NCBI RefSeq assembly: GCF_002849695.1 | Contig: NZ_CP018937.1 | Coordinates: forward strand, 682,001-746,000 | Length of the DNA stretch: 64,000 nt | Source: Bacteroides fragilis | GTDB taxonomy: Bacteria; Bacteroidota; Bacteroidia; Bacteroidales; Bacteroidaceae | Reading direction: 5' to 3' | Shown: positions 7,482-15,705 of the stretch, in pieces | How the letters are laid out: the number at the start of each line of letters is the position of its first letter | Position numbering within the stretch: position 1 is the first letter of the stretch | Notes under the pieces: generated by a model | What the model saw: the letters and a program-made list of their open reading frames with translations, nothing else | What the model was told of the DNA's origin: nothing | The model's database searches: none | Position numbers and translations under genes: made by a program

Positions 7482-9701
7482 TTGAGATACAAGATATGGA
7501 TATGGGTGTTTGGGCTTGTCTTGCTCTCTTTTTCACAAAAGGGAGTGGCTAACGTTGTTCTTGATCCTCAGACCAAACGTCCGATTTCTGCCGATTCCAT
7601 TTTAAATAATGTGATGACCTTTGCCCCGTTTTATGAAAAGTTGGTGACCGACTACCGAGCCGACCTCTATATAAAAGGTACGATGGACATCAAACGCAAA
7701 AATTTTATTCTCCGGTATGTGCCTTCCATGTTCCGTCTTCAGAAAGGAGTGCGCCAGTATATGGTGGAAACATATAGTGACCTGCATTTTACGGCTCCTA
7801 ATATTTATGACCAAAAAGTGAAAGCCTCTGTAGGTACGGTACACAATAGCCGGGGAGTGCCGGGTATGCTGGAGTATTTCAATATCAACCTCTATTCGTC
7901 TACGCTGCTTTATGATCGGTTGCTTTCGCCCTTGGCCAAAAATGGACGGAAGTATTATAAGTATCTGATTGATTCCATTATGGGGGGGACAGATAACCGG
8001 CAGTATAAGATACGGTTTATCCCCAAAAGCAAAAGCGACCAGTTGGTGGGCGGGTATATGATTGTGAGCAGTGATGTATGGAGTGTCCGCGAGATACGAT
8101 TTTCCGGCAGGTCGGAGCTTTTGCTGTTCAGTTGTCTGATAAAGATGGGAGGAGTTGGAGAAGATGATGAATTTCTGCCTGTCAGCTACAATGTCGAGGG
8201 ACAGTTTAATTTCTTGGGTAATCGTATCAACGGGGTTTATGTGGCATCACTCAACTACCATGACATCGTACTTGAAGAAAACCAGAATGAATGGAAAGAA
8301 AAAGTGAGGGCAAGGACAAAAGGAAAAAGTAAATATGATCTTTCAGACTCTTACAACCTGCAATGTGAGACTGCTTCTTATCATACGGATAGTGCCTACT
8401 TTGAAACATTACGGCCTATTCCCTTGTCGGAAAGTGAGCGTAAATTGTACGAGGAAGATGCGCTGCGTAAAGACACCATTCAGCGCAATATCAAGCCAAA
8501 GAGTAAGAGCCAGGTGTTCTGGGGACAGGTAGGAGATGTGCTGATCAGTGATTATAAATTGAATCTGTCCAATTTGGGAAGTGTGAAGTGCTCGCCCATA
8601 ATCAATCCTTTCTTATTGAGTTACAGTGGAAGTAACGGGCTTTCTTACAGGCAATCGTTTAAGTACAACCGGCTTTTTAAGCACGACCGGCTGTTGCGTG
8701 TGGTGCCTAAGTTGGGTTACAACTTTACGCGCAAGGAGTTTTATTGGTCTGTCAATTCCGAATTTAATTATCTACCCGAGAAAATGGGGACCTTCCACGT
8801 GGACTTTGGTAACGGAAACCGGATTTACAGCAGTGATGTGCTCGATGACCTGAAGGCCATACCGGATAGTGTATTCGATTTCAACCAGATTCATCTGGAT
8901 TATTTCTATGACTTATATTTTAACTTCAGGCACAGTATCGAAATTATTAATGGACTGGAATTGAGTGTGGGCTTTTCCACCCATAGACGAAAAGCCGTGA
9001 AACCCTCCAAGTTGGTTCCATTGACCAAGAGCCTGGAACTTCCCAACGAAGATATTCAGGGAAAAATCAGGAATACCTATTTAAGCTTTGCTCCCCGGGT
9101 CCGGTTGGAGTGGACCCCTTGCCTTTACTATTATATGAACGGCCATCGTAAGATCAACCTGCGTTCTAAATACCCCACTTTTTCAATAGACTGGGAGAGG
9201 GGTATCAAGGGGGTGTTTGGCAGCACCGGGCAATATGAACGTCTGGAGTTTGACCTGCAACACCATATCCCTTTGGGACTGATGCGTAATATCTATTATC
9301 GTTTTGGTTTCGGTATGTTTACTAACCAGAAAGAAATGTATTTTGTTGACTTTAATAATTTCACCCGTAGCAATCTTCCTGAAGGTTGGAATGATGAAAT
9401 TGGCGGAGTATTTCAGCTTCTTGACCGACGTTGGTACAATGCTTCACGCAAGTACATACGGGGGCATTTCACCTATGAAGCTCCTTTTTTACTTCTAAAG
9501 CATCTGATCAAGTATACACGCTATGTGCAAAACGAACGGTTGTATGCAAGTATATTATCGGTACCCCATCTTCAGCCTTATATTGAACTGGGATATGGAA
9601 TCGGCACTCACATTTTCGATTTCGGCGTTTTCGTAGGAAGTGAGAACTGGAGGTATACCGAGGTTGGCTGTAAATTTACGTTTGAGTTATTCAACCGCTA
9701 A
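7482..9701 (+). CDS. DUF5686-like outer-membrane beta-barrel protein
   Basis: Large secreted protein of about 739 aa. It has an N-terminal hydrophobic signal (IWIWVFGLVLLSFS), then the DUF5686-type core (ADSILNNVMTFAPFYEKLV near residue 40), and a C-terminal half rich in alternating aromatic residues like an outer-membrane barrel, ending in FTFELFNR. The function of the family is not known. The frame opens at TTG 7461, but that lies at or before the predicted transcription start. TTG 7482 has an AAAGGAG nine bases upstream and is preferred. No in-frame ATG exists near the signal peptide, which is unusual. A retron follows immediately. Confidence 0.75.
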   Translation: MRYKIWIWVFGLVLLSFSQKGVANVVLDPQTKRPISADSILNNVMTFAPFYEKLVTDYRADLYIKGTMDIKRKNFILRYVPSMFRLQKGVRQYMVETYSDLHFTAPNIYDQKVKASVGTVHNSRGVPGMLEYFNINLYSSTLLYDRLLSPLAKNGRKYYKYLIDSIMGGTDNRQYKIRFIPKSKSDQLVGGYMIVSSDVWSVREIRFSGRSELLLFSCLIKMGGVGEDDEFLPVSYNVEGQFNFLGNRINGVYVASLNYHDIVLEENQNEWKEKVRARTKGKSKYDLSDSYNLQCETASYHTDSAYFETLRPIPLSESERKLYEEDALRKDTIQRNIKPKSKSQVFWGQVGDVLISDYKLNLSNLGSVKCSPIINPFLLSYSGSNGLSYRQSFKYNRLFKHDRLLRVVPKLGYNFTRKEFYWSVNSEFNYLPEKMGTFHVDFGNGNRIYSSDVLDDLKAIPDSVFDFNQIHLDYFYDLYFNFRHSIEIINGLELSVGFSTHRRKAVKPSKLVPLTKSLELPNEDIQGKIRNTYLSFAPRVRLEWTPCLYYYMNGHRKINLRSKYPTFSIDWERGIKGVFGSTGQYERLEFDLQHHIPLGLMRNIYYRFGFGMFTNQKEMYFVDFNNFTRSNLPEGWNDEIGGVFQLLDRRWYNASRKYIRGHFTYEAPFLLLKHLIKYTRYVQNERLYASILSVPHLQPYIELGYGIGTHIFDFGVFVGSENWRYTEVGCKFTFELFNR

Positions 9702-9718
9702 TTTTATTCTTGTTATTA

Positions 9719-9749
9719 TTTGTCGGGGAGGAGAAAATTTTTATCTTTG
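9719..9749 (+). promoter_or_regulatory. Full Bacteroides promoter of the retron ncRNA
   Basis: TTTG at 9719-9722 (-33 box), a 19-bp spacer, then TATCTTTG at 9742-9749 (-7 box). The predicted start, about 6 bases later, coincides with the first base of the a1 repeat at 9755. Confidence 0.75.
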
Positions 9750-9754
9750 CCCGT

Positions 9755-9874
9755 AAGAGGATGAGATAAAGATTTAGCAAAAAAGAGGTGCAGTCGCCTC
9801 GTGAATTCAGGGTCTTTCTGGATTTCTTTATTAAGATACTCATAATAAAGAAAAGTAAATACTCTCATCCTCTT
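9755..9874 (+). ncRNA. Retron msr-msd non-coding RNA
   Basis: An RNA of about 120 nt between the promoter and the reverse transcriptase gene. Its ends are a perfect 12-bp inverted repeat (a1 AAGAGGATGAGA 9755-9766; a2 TCTCATCCTCTT 9863-9874), as in retron transcripts. TTTAGC follows a1 (9773-9778); the G at 9777 sits in the same UUAGC context as the branching guanosine of retron Ec86. Then come a 6-bp hairpin with CAGT loop (9785-9800, msr type), a weak 5-bp hairpin (TTCAG 9806-9810 with CTGGA 9818-9822), and a perfect 11-bp hairpin (9823-9833 with 9843-9853, 9-nt loop), the likely msd stem. T residues follow a2. The order promoter-ncRNA-RT is the standard retron order. Confidence 0.82.
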
Positions 9875-9910
9875 TTTTACTTGCTTCTATATATTAATTA
9901 AGGTATAAGG

Positions 9911-11026
9911 ATGGAACTACTTTTAGCTATTGTGATTGTCGTTACCGGTTGGCTGGTTTTTAGTATCATTCGTTCAAGTAAAGGCCAGGAAGGATATAAA
10001 AGATGGAAAGCCGGAAACTATGCCGGTGAGAATCCTTATGCTAAAGAGAAGAAGGAAAGTGTTTCGTCCCTGAAGAATATTTTTGGTAGGAAAGCCGTGG
10101 CTTTCGGCTCAAAGCGGTTCGATGCCGGAGCTGTCAGTTGGTGTGCCAGTTTACTTGGAGTCAAAGAAGACACGTTGAGAGAGGTGCTGGATTATGTTCC
10201 GAGGCAATACACCCAGTTCTATATAAAGAAGAGAAGCGGAGGTGTCCGGATCATTACAGCTCCCCAAGGTCAGTTGCGAGTTATGCAGCAGACCATTTAC
10301 CAACGAGTTTTATTGTTAGCCAATGTGCATCCTGCTGTTACCGGATTCTGTCCTGGTAAATCTGTATCCGATAATGCACGGGTTCATTTGGGACGAAAAA
10401 ATGTGTTGAAAGTAGATCTTCATGACTTTTTCCCTTCCATACGTTCGCCCAGAGTGAGGGCGACATTCAGGGAGATGGGATATTCACATCCTATAGCGAA
10501 AGTACTGGCGGAACTCTGCTGCTGTAACAGGTACCTTCCGCAGGGTGCGCCTACAAGTCCGGCTCTCAGCAATATTATTGCTTATCCGATGGATAAAAAA
10601 ATGATGGCGTTAGCTGATGAATACGGGTTGGTCTATACGAGGTATGCCGATGACCTGACCTTTTCGGGAGATTTTCTGCCGAAGGATAAAGTCTTGTCAC
10701 GGATTGATCAGGTTATCAGGGAGGAAGGGTTTACGATGAATGTGAAGAAAACCCGTTTTCTGCCTGAGCATAAACGTAAGATAATCACTGGAGTATCAGT
10801 TAGTTCGGGTACGAAGATGACAATTCCCAAAACTAAAAAGAGGGAGATCCGTAAGAATGTGCATTACGTCCTGACAAAAGGATTGGCCAGTCATCAGGAG
10901 CATATTGGCTCCACCGATCCGGTTTATCTGAAGCGTTTATTGGGCAATCTGTGTTACTGGCGTTCCATAGAACCGGATAACCGATATGTATCCGATTCTA
11001 TCGCGGCTTTAAAGAGCTTGATGTGA
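9911..11026 (+). CDS. Retron reverse transcriptase with N-terminal membrane helix
   Basis: RNA-directed DNA polymerase, 371 aa. Seen in order: a hydrophobic helix (about 2-20, LLLAIVIVVTGWLVFSII), a basic linker, the FxIKKRSGGVRIITAP fingers motif (about 103-118), the retron-specific NAxxH (NARVH, 155-159), motif A with catalytic D169 (KVDLHDFF), motif B QGAPTSPALSN (211-221), the catalytic YADD (245-248), and ITGVSV (292-297), the position of the retron VTG motif. The NAxxH and VTG-like motifs, plus the structured RNA just upstream, separate it from group II intron and diversity-generating RTs. It starts 36 bases after the ncRNA with AAGG directly before the ATG. No effector gene is adjacent: upstream is a DUF5686 protein, downstream rpsA. 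The membrane helix is not typical of well-studied retron RTs. Confidence 0.9.
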   Translation: MELLLAIVIVVTGWLVFSIIRSSKGQEGYKRWKAGNYAGENPYAKEKKESVSSLKNIFGRKAVAFGSKRFDAGAVSWCASLLGVKEDTLREVLDYVPRQYTQFYIKKRSGGVRIITAPQGQLRVMQQTIYQRVLLLANVHPAVTGFCPGKSVSDNARVHLGRKNVLKVDLHDFFPSIRSPRVRATFREMGYSHPIAKVLAELCCCNRYLPQGAPTSPALSNIIAYPMDKKMMALADEYGLVYTRYADDLTFSGDFLPKDKVLSRIDQVIREEGFTMNVKKTRFLPEHKRKIITGVSVSSGTKMTIPKTKKREIRKNVHYVLTKGLASHQEHIGSTDPVYLKRLLGNLCYWRSIEPDNRYVSDSIAALKSLM

Positions 11027-11048
11027 GACGTACCGATTGTAGCTCTTT
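11011..11048 (+). terminator. Possible terminator after the retron RT
   Basis: AAAGAGCT (11011-11018, overlapping the end of the gene) pairs with AGCTCTTT (11041-11048) across a 22-nt loop and is followed by Ts. The long loop makes it only a fair candidate. Confidence 0.4.
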
Positions 11049-11093
11049 TTAATATTTTTTTTGCTATTCTTTTCTAATTCAAGAAAATAGTTC

Positions 11094-11101
11094 TATCTTT
11101 G
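11094..11101 (+). promoter_or_regulatory. Bacteroides -7 promoter element of rpsA
   Basis: TATCTTTG, a perfect match to the consensus. The predicted start near 11107 gives an AT-rich leader of about 60 nt before the ATG at 11168. Confidence 0.65.
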
Positions 11102-11167
11102 CGCCCGATTTATATAATCAATATAATGTCTTATTTAATTAAAGAATTACTAAACAATTAATTATTA

Positions 11168-12961
11168 ATGGAAAACTTAAAGAACGTTGCTCCTATTGAA
11201 GACTTCAACTGGGATGCGTATGAAAACGGCGAGAGCTTCGCTGGTGCCAGCCACGAAGAACTTGAAAAAGCTTACGACGGTACGCTTAACAAAGTAAATG
11301 ACCGTGAGGTTGTTGACGGAACTGTAATCGCAATGAACAAACGTGAAGTTGTTGTGAACATCGGTTACAAATCAGACGGTATCATTCCTTTGAATGAATT
11401 CCGCTACAATCCTGATCTGAAAGTAGGTGACACTGTAGAAGTATACATCGAAAACCAGGAAGACAAAAAAGGACAGTTGGTTCTGTCTCACAGAAAAGCC
11501 CGCGCTACCCGTTCTTGGGATCGCGTTAATGCTGCTCTGGAAAATGAAGAAATTATCAAGGGTTACATCAAGTGCCGCACTAAGGGTGGTATGATTGTTG
11601 ACGTATTCGGTATCGAAGCATTCTTGCCGGGTTCTCAGATCGACGTGAAACCGATCCGCGACTACGATGTATTCGTTGGCAAAACAATGGAATTCAAAGT
11701 TGTTAAAATCAACCAGGAATTCAAAAACGTGGTTGTTTCTCACAAAGCTCTTATCGAAGCTGAACTGGAACAACAGAAGAAAGAAATTATCGGTAAACTT
11801 GAAAAAGGACAAGTTCTTGAAGGAACCGTTAAGAATATCACATCTTATGGTGTATTTATTGACCTCGGTGGCGTAGACGGATTGATCCACATCACTGACC
11901 TGTCTTGGGGCCGCGTAAGCGATCCGAAGGAAGTGGTTGAGCTGGATCAGAAGTTGAACGTAGTTATCCTCGACTTTGATGACGAGAAGAAACGTATCGC
12001 TTTGGGTCTGAAACAACTGACTCCGCACCCATGGGATGCTTTGGATCCGAACCTCCAGGTAGGTGACAAAGTGAAAGGTAAAGTAGTGGTTATGGCTGAC
12101 TACGGTGCATTTATCGAAATCGCTCCGGGTGTTGAAGGTCTGATCCACGTATCAGAAATGTCATGGTCACAGCACCTGCGTTCTGCACAGGACTTCATGA
12201 AAGTCGGTGACGAAGTAGAAGCTGTAGTTCTGACTCTGGATCGTGAAGAACGTAAGATGTCTTTGGGTATCAAACAACTGAAACAAGATCCTTGGGAAAC
12301 TATCGAAGAAAAATATCCTGTAGGTTCTAAACATACTGCTAAGGTTCGTAACTTCACTAACTTCGGTGTATTCGTAGAAATCGAAGAAGGTGTTGACGGA
12401 TTGATCCACATCTCTGACCTGTCTTGGACTAAGAAGGTTAAACACCCGTCAGAATTTACTCAGATTGGTGCTGATATTGAAGTTCAGGTACTGGAAATCG
12501 ATAAAGAAAACCGTCGTCTGAGCCTTGGTCACAAACAACTTGAGGAAAATCCTTGGGATGTATTTGAAACAGTATTTACTGTAGGTTCTGTACATGAAGG
12601 TACAATCATCGAAATGTTGGATAAGGGTGCTGTAGTTGCTCTTCCTTACGGCGTTGAAGGTTTCGCTACTCCGAAACACCTCGTTAAAGAAGACGGTTCA
12701 CAGGCTCAGATGGACGAGAAACTGGAATTCAAAGTAATCGAGTTCAACAAAGACGCTAAGAGAATCATCCTGTCTCATAGCCGCATTTTCGAAGATGTTG
12801 CCAAGGCGGAAGAAAGAGCTGAGAAGAAAGCTGCTTCTAACGCAAAGAAATCTTCTAAGAGAGAAGAAACTCCTGCTATCCAAAATCAGGCTGCTTCTAC
12901 TACTTTGGGTGATATCGATGCTTTGGCTGCTTTGAAAGAACAGCTGGAAGGTAAGAAGTAA
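11168..12961 (+). CDS. rpsA: 30S ribosomal protein S1
   Basis: RNA-binding ribosomal protein that helps mRNA dock on the 30S subunit. The 597-aa sequence contains about six S1 (OB-fold) repeats, the later ones marked by repeated GVDGLIHISDLSW-type turns and closing KQL-x-x-x-PWD phrases. The C-terminus is charged and low-complexity (KAEERAEKKAASNAKKSSK), ending in a short helix. Own promoter at 11094 and a strong terminator at 12987, so a single-gene unit. In Bacteroidota, where leaders lack strong Shine-Dalgarno sequences, S1 is thought to matter especially for initiation. Confidence 0.96.
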   Translation: MENLKNVAPIEDFNWDAYENGESFAGASHEELEKAYDGTLNKVNDREVVDGTVIAMNKREVVVNIGYKSDGIIPLNEFRYNPDLKVGDTVEVYIENQEDKKGQLVLSHRKARATRSWDRVNAALENEEIIKGYIKCRTKGGMIVDVFGIEAFLPGSQIDVKPIRDYDVFVGKTMEFKVVKINQEFKNVVVSHKALIEAELEQQKKEIIGKLEKGQVLEGTVKNITSYGVFIDLGGVDGLIHITDLSWGRVSDPKEVVELDQKLNVVILDFDDEKKRIALGLKQLTPHPWDALDPNLQVGDKVKGKVVVMADYGAFIEIAPGVEGLIHVSEMSWSQHLRSAQDFMKVGDEVEAVVLTLDREERKMSLGIKQLKQDPWETIEEKYPVGSKHTAKVRNFTNFGVFVEIEEGVDGLIHISDLSWTKKVKHPSEFTQIGADIEVQVLEIDKENRRLSLGHKQLEENPWDVFETVFTVGSVHEGTIIEMLDKGAVVALPYGVEGFATPKHLVKEDGSQAQMDEKLEFKVIEFNKDAKRIILSHSRIFEDVAKAEERAEKKAASNAKKSSKREETPAIQNQAASTTLGDIDALAALKEQLEGKK

Positions 12962-12986
12962 TTCAAATCTTTCATAGATTGATATA

Positions 12987-13025
12987 GAAGGGTATCTCAT
13001 TCAATGGGATACCCTTCATTTTTTT
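12987..13025 (+). terminator. Intrinsic terminator after rpsA
   Basis: GAAGGGTATCTCATT pairs with AATGGGATACCCTTC (12987-13017) with one wobble pair and a short loop, followed by a run of Ts to 13025. Confidence 0.9.
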
Positions 13026-13059
13026 GTATGTTGAATCATTGCGCTGAACTTTAATTGTC

Positions 13060-13067
13060 TATCTTTG
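13060..13067 (+). promoter_or_regulatory. Bacteroides -7 promoter element of rnz
   Basis: TATCTTTG, with a TTG 18 bp upstream as a possible -33 box; the predicted start near 13073 leaves a leader of only about 12 nt. Confidence 0.6.
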
Positions 13068-13084
13068 CAAATACAGTTTGAAAG

Positions 13085-13999
13085 ATGGAAAAATTTGAAT
13101 TACATATATTGGGTTGTGGGTCCGCATTGCCTACTACCCGGCATTTTGCCACTTCGCAGGTAGTCAACTTGCGTGATAAACTTTTTATGATCGATTGCGG
13201 AGAAGGGGCACAGATGCAATTGCGTAAGTCGCGGTTGAAATTTTCGCGGCTGAACCATATCTTCATTTCGCATCTGCATGGTGATCATTGCTTCGGATTG
13301 ATGGGGCTTATTTCCACTTTCGGGTTATTGGGGCGCACGGCAGAGTTACATATCCATTCTCCAAAAGGATTGGAGGAGTTATTGGCTCCTATGCTTAATT
13401 TCTTTTGCCATACGTTGGCATATAAAGTCATTTTCCATGAATTTGACACCAGACAAGCGTCGGTGATTTATGAAGACCGTTCGATGACAGTCACCACCAT
13501 CCCGCTCCAGCACCGTATTCCCTGTTGTGGCTTTTTGTTTGCGGAAAAGGCCCGGCCGAACCATATTATCCGTGATATGATCGATTTCTATAAAGTACCG
13601 GTCTATGAACTGAATCGGATAAAGAACGGTGCAGACTACATAACTCCGGAAGGAGAAGTGATTGCTAATGCGCGCTTGACCCGCCCCTCGGATCCTCCCA
13701 GACGGTATGCCTATTGCTCGGATACGATTTTCCGGCGGGAGATTGCGGAACAGATCTCAGGTGTTGACTTGCTTTTTCATGAGGCTACATTTGCCGAATC
13801 GGAACTGGCACGTGCTAAAGAAACGTACCATACTACAGCCGCCCAAGCCGGCCGGATAGCTGTGGAAGCCGGTGTACGGCGATTAGTGATCGGTCATTTC
13901 TCTGCCCGCTACGAAGATGAAAATGTTTTGCTGAAAGAAGCTTCGGCTATCTTTCCGGATACTATACTTGCAAAAGAAAACTTGTGTATAAGTCTTTAA
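13085..13999 (+). CDS. rnz: Ribonuclease Z (tRNA 3' processing endonuclease)
   Basis: Zinc-dependent beta-lactamase-fold nuclease that cuts precursor tRNA after the discriminator base. The 304-aa protein has the metal-binding HLHGDH (63-68), an N-terminal GCGSALPT loop, the exosite region that binds the tRNA elbow (about 160-195), the conserved HEAT (FHEATF), and a C-terminal GHFSARY with the last metal ligands. Length and motifs fit the short bacterial RNase Z. It has its own promoter 18 bases upstream. Confidence 0.95.
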   Translation: MEKFELHILGCGSALPTTRHFATSQVVNLRDKLFMIDCGEGAQMQLRKSRLKFSRLNHIFISHLHGDHCFGLMGLISTFGLLGRTAELHIHSPKGLEELLAPMLNFFCHTLAYKVIFHEFDTRQASVIYEDRSMTVTTIPLQHRIPCCGFLFAEKARPNHIIRDMIDFYKVPVYELNRIKNGADYITPEGEVIANARLTRPSDPPRRYAYCSDTIFRREIAEQISGVDLLFHEATFAESELARAKETYHTTAAQAGRIAVEAGVRRLVIGHFSARYEDENVLLKEASAIFPDTILAKENLCISL

Positions 14000-14071
14000 T
14001 TTCGGGAGACCGATTAAACCTTTGTTGAATAGAATTGTCTAAAATAACATATACGAATTACAAACGAACCT

Positions 14072-14623
14072 ATGAACCCTTATAATGAACGAGAGGTTTT
14101 GGCACTCCTTCAGGATGAGAGGACACAGAAGCAGGGATTTGAGCAGATCGTTTCGCTGTATAGCGAACAATTATACTGGCAGATCAGGCGGATGGTACTT
14201 TCACATGACGATGCCAATGACCTTCTTCAAAATACTTTCATTAAGGCATGGATAAACATTGACTATTTCCGGGCTGAGGCAAAGCTGTCTACCTGGCTTT
14301 ACCGTATTGCCCTGAACGAATGTATCACTTTCCTGAATAAACAACGGGCTATGAATACAATTGCCATTGACGATCCGGAGGCCGACGTGACTCAGAAACT
14401 GGAGAGCGATCCTTACTTCTCGGGGGATCGGGCAGAGTTATTGCTTCAGAAGGCATTGCTGACCCTTCCTGAAAAGCAACGGATGGTGTTCAACCTGAAA
14501 TATTATCAGGAAATGAAATATGAAGAGATGTCGGAGATATTCGGCACTTCGGTGGGGGCTTTGAAAGCTTCTTATCACCATGCCGTGAAAAAAATCGAGA
14601 AGTTTTTGGAGGAGGCTGATTAA
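14072..14623 (+). CDS. ECF-type RNA polymerase sigma factor
   Basis: Alternative sigma factor of 183 aa with sigma-70 region 2 (about 25-90, including DDANDLLQNTFIKAW and the YRIALNECITFL core-binding helix) and region 4 (about 125-178, LPEKQRMVFNLKYYQEMKYEEMSEIFGTS with the DNA-reading helix). Followed after a short gap by a small protein with one membrane helix, likely its anti-sigma factor, and then a CpxP-like periplasmic protein, so this looks like an envelope-stress operon. Confidence 0.9.
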   Translation: MNPYNEREVLALLQDERTQKQGFEQIVSLYSEQLYWQIRRMVLSHDDANDLLQNTFIKAWINIDYFRAEAKLSTWLYRIALNECITFLNKQRAMNTIAIDDPEADVTQKLESDPYFSGDRAELLLQKALLTLPEKQRMVFNLKYYQEMKYEEMSEIFGTSVGALKASYHHAVKKIEKFLEEAD

Positions 14624-14670
14624 ACCTTTTAATATGCATAATGTCTAAGAAGAAGAGAGGAGAAGAACGT

Positions 14671-15054
14671 ATGAAAGAAGAAGATAACATATTGAAGAAA
14701 GTGGGGAGGGAGAATTCCTTTAAAGTACCTGAGGGATACTTTGAAAACTTGACTTCAGAGGTGATGGGTAAACTTCCGGAAAAAGAGAAGCCTGCTTTTG
14801 AAGAAGTGAAGCAACCCACAATGTGGACTAGGGTGAAACCTTTATTCTATATGGCGGCTATGTTTATAGGAGCTGCATTGATTATCCGTGTGGCTTCTTC
14901 AAATCACCAGCCGGCAACGGTGGATGATCAACTGACTGCAAATGATGCAGGAACCGAAGTTGTTTTGGATGAATATATTGATGTAGCACTGGATCGCTCG
15001 ATGCTGGACGATTACTCTTTGTACGTCTATCTCAGTGATGCTACAGCTGAATAA
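14671..15054 (+). CDS. Small membrane protein, probable anti-sigma factor
   Basis: Not recognised as a named family. About 127 aa: a charged cytoplasmic N-terminal part with the phrase FKVPEGYFENL often seen in small proteins encoded after Bacteroidales ECF sigma genes, a single hydrophobic helix (about 62-78, LFYMAAMFIGAALIIRV), and a short acidic periplasmic tail. I prefer the ATG at 14671, which has GAGGAG about 10 bases upstream; the frame also opens at ATG 14641. Its place directly after the sigma gene and the topology suggest it holds that sigma factor at the membrane; this is inference. Confidence 0.7.
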   Translation: MKEEDNILKKVGRENSFKVPEGYFENLTSEVMGKLPEKEKPAFEEVKQPTMWTRVKPLFYMAAMFIGAALIIRVASSNHQPATVDDQLTANDAGTEVVLDEYIDVALDRSMLDDYSLYVYLSDATAE

Positions 15055-15082
15055 GTAAACTAAACTGATTTAATAAAGCAAA

Positions 15083-15535
15083 ATGAAGAAACTGATTATT
15101 CTATTGATTATAGTTTGTAGTTGTATCCCGGCACTGAATGCCATGGGAGATCCTAACCAACATTTGTCACCCGAAGAATTCAGGGCCAAACAACGAGCAT
15201 TTATAACAGAAAAAGCCGGTCTGACTAAGGAAGAGGCAGCAAAGTTCTTTCCGGTTTACTTTGAATTACAGGACCGGAAAAAACAACTGAATGACGAGGC
15301 CTGGAAGTTGCTTCGTAGCGGTAAAGATGATAAAACCACTGACGCACAATATGGAGAAATATTGGAAGGGGTATACGATGCCCGTATCGCTTCAGACCGT
15401 CTGGATAAAACTTATTTTGAGAAGTTTAAAAAGATACTTCCGTGTAAGAAAATTTATCTGATACAGCGAGCAGAAATGCGTTTTCACCGAGAGTTGTTGA
15501 AAGGGGTTCGTGATAACAAAGGAAAGAAAAAATAG
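15083..15535 (+). CDS. CpxP/Spy-like periplasmic helical protein
   Basis: A 150-aa secreted protein with a clear signal peptide (LIILLIIVCSCIPALNA). The mature chain is almost entirely helical and charged, with an EKAGLTKEEAAKFFPVYFEL segment like the LTxxQ region of the Spy/CpxP/zinc-resistance group. The tail is basic (GKKK). Third gene of the sigma/anti-sigma operon, so it probably acts as a periplasmic chaperone or stress sensor; the function is inferred. Confidence 0.7.
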   Translation: MKKLIILLIIVCSCIPALNAMGDPNQHLSPEEFRAKQRAFITEKAGLTKEEAAKFFPVYFELQDRKKQLNDEAWKLLRSGKDDKTTDAQYGEILEGVYDARIASDRLDKTYFEKFKKILPCKKIYLIQRAEMRFHRELLKGVRDNKGKKK

Positions 15536-15572
15536 AATGAAAAATTGCTCTCCTGCAAGAGCGGGAGAATTT

Positions 15573-15668
15573 ACCACAGACTTAACGGATTGCACAGATA
15601 AACACTAATTGGGGATATTTATTGATCCGTCAATTACATACTCTGCGCAATCCGTTAGTTTGCAGTGG
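15573..15668. repeat. Palindromic intergenic repeat, related copy
   Basis: Ends CCACAG...TAACGGATTGCACAGA and the inverse TCTGCGCAATCCGTTA...CAGTGG; the inner 11 bp TAACGGATTGC is perfectly inverted. It belongs loosely with the elements at 4945 and 31430 through the ACCACAGA/CTGTGG ends. It lies between two convergent 3' ends and may act as a bidirectional terminator. A smaller hairpin (TCTCCTGC/GCGGGAGA) precedes it at 15549-15568. Confidence 0.6.
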
Positions 15669-15705
15669 AATTTTGGTATTATCCTTTTAGAGGAGAGAGG
15701 ACTTT

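Noticed and set aside
9863..9878. a1/a2 pairing as an ordinary intrinsic terminator
   Set aside because: The two arms are 96 bases apart and enclose other hairpins, unlike a compact terminator; the branch-site context and adjacent RT fit a retron better. The T run may still add some termination.
11372..12148. Long minus-strand frame (258 aa) opposite rpsA
   Set aside because: Shadow of the strongly codon-biased rpsA; no promoter and no protein-like features.
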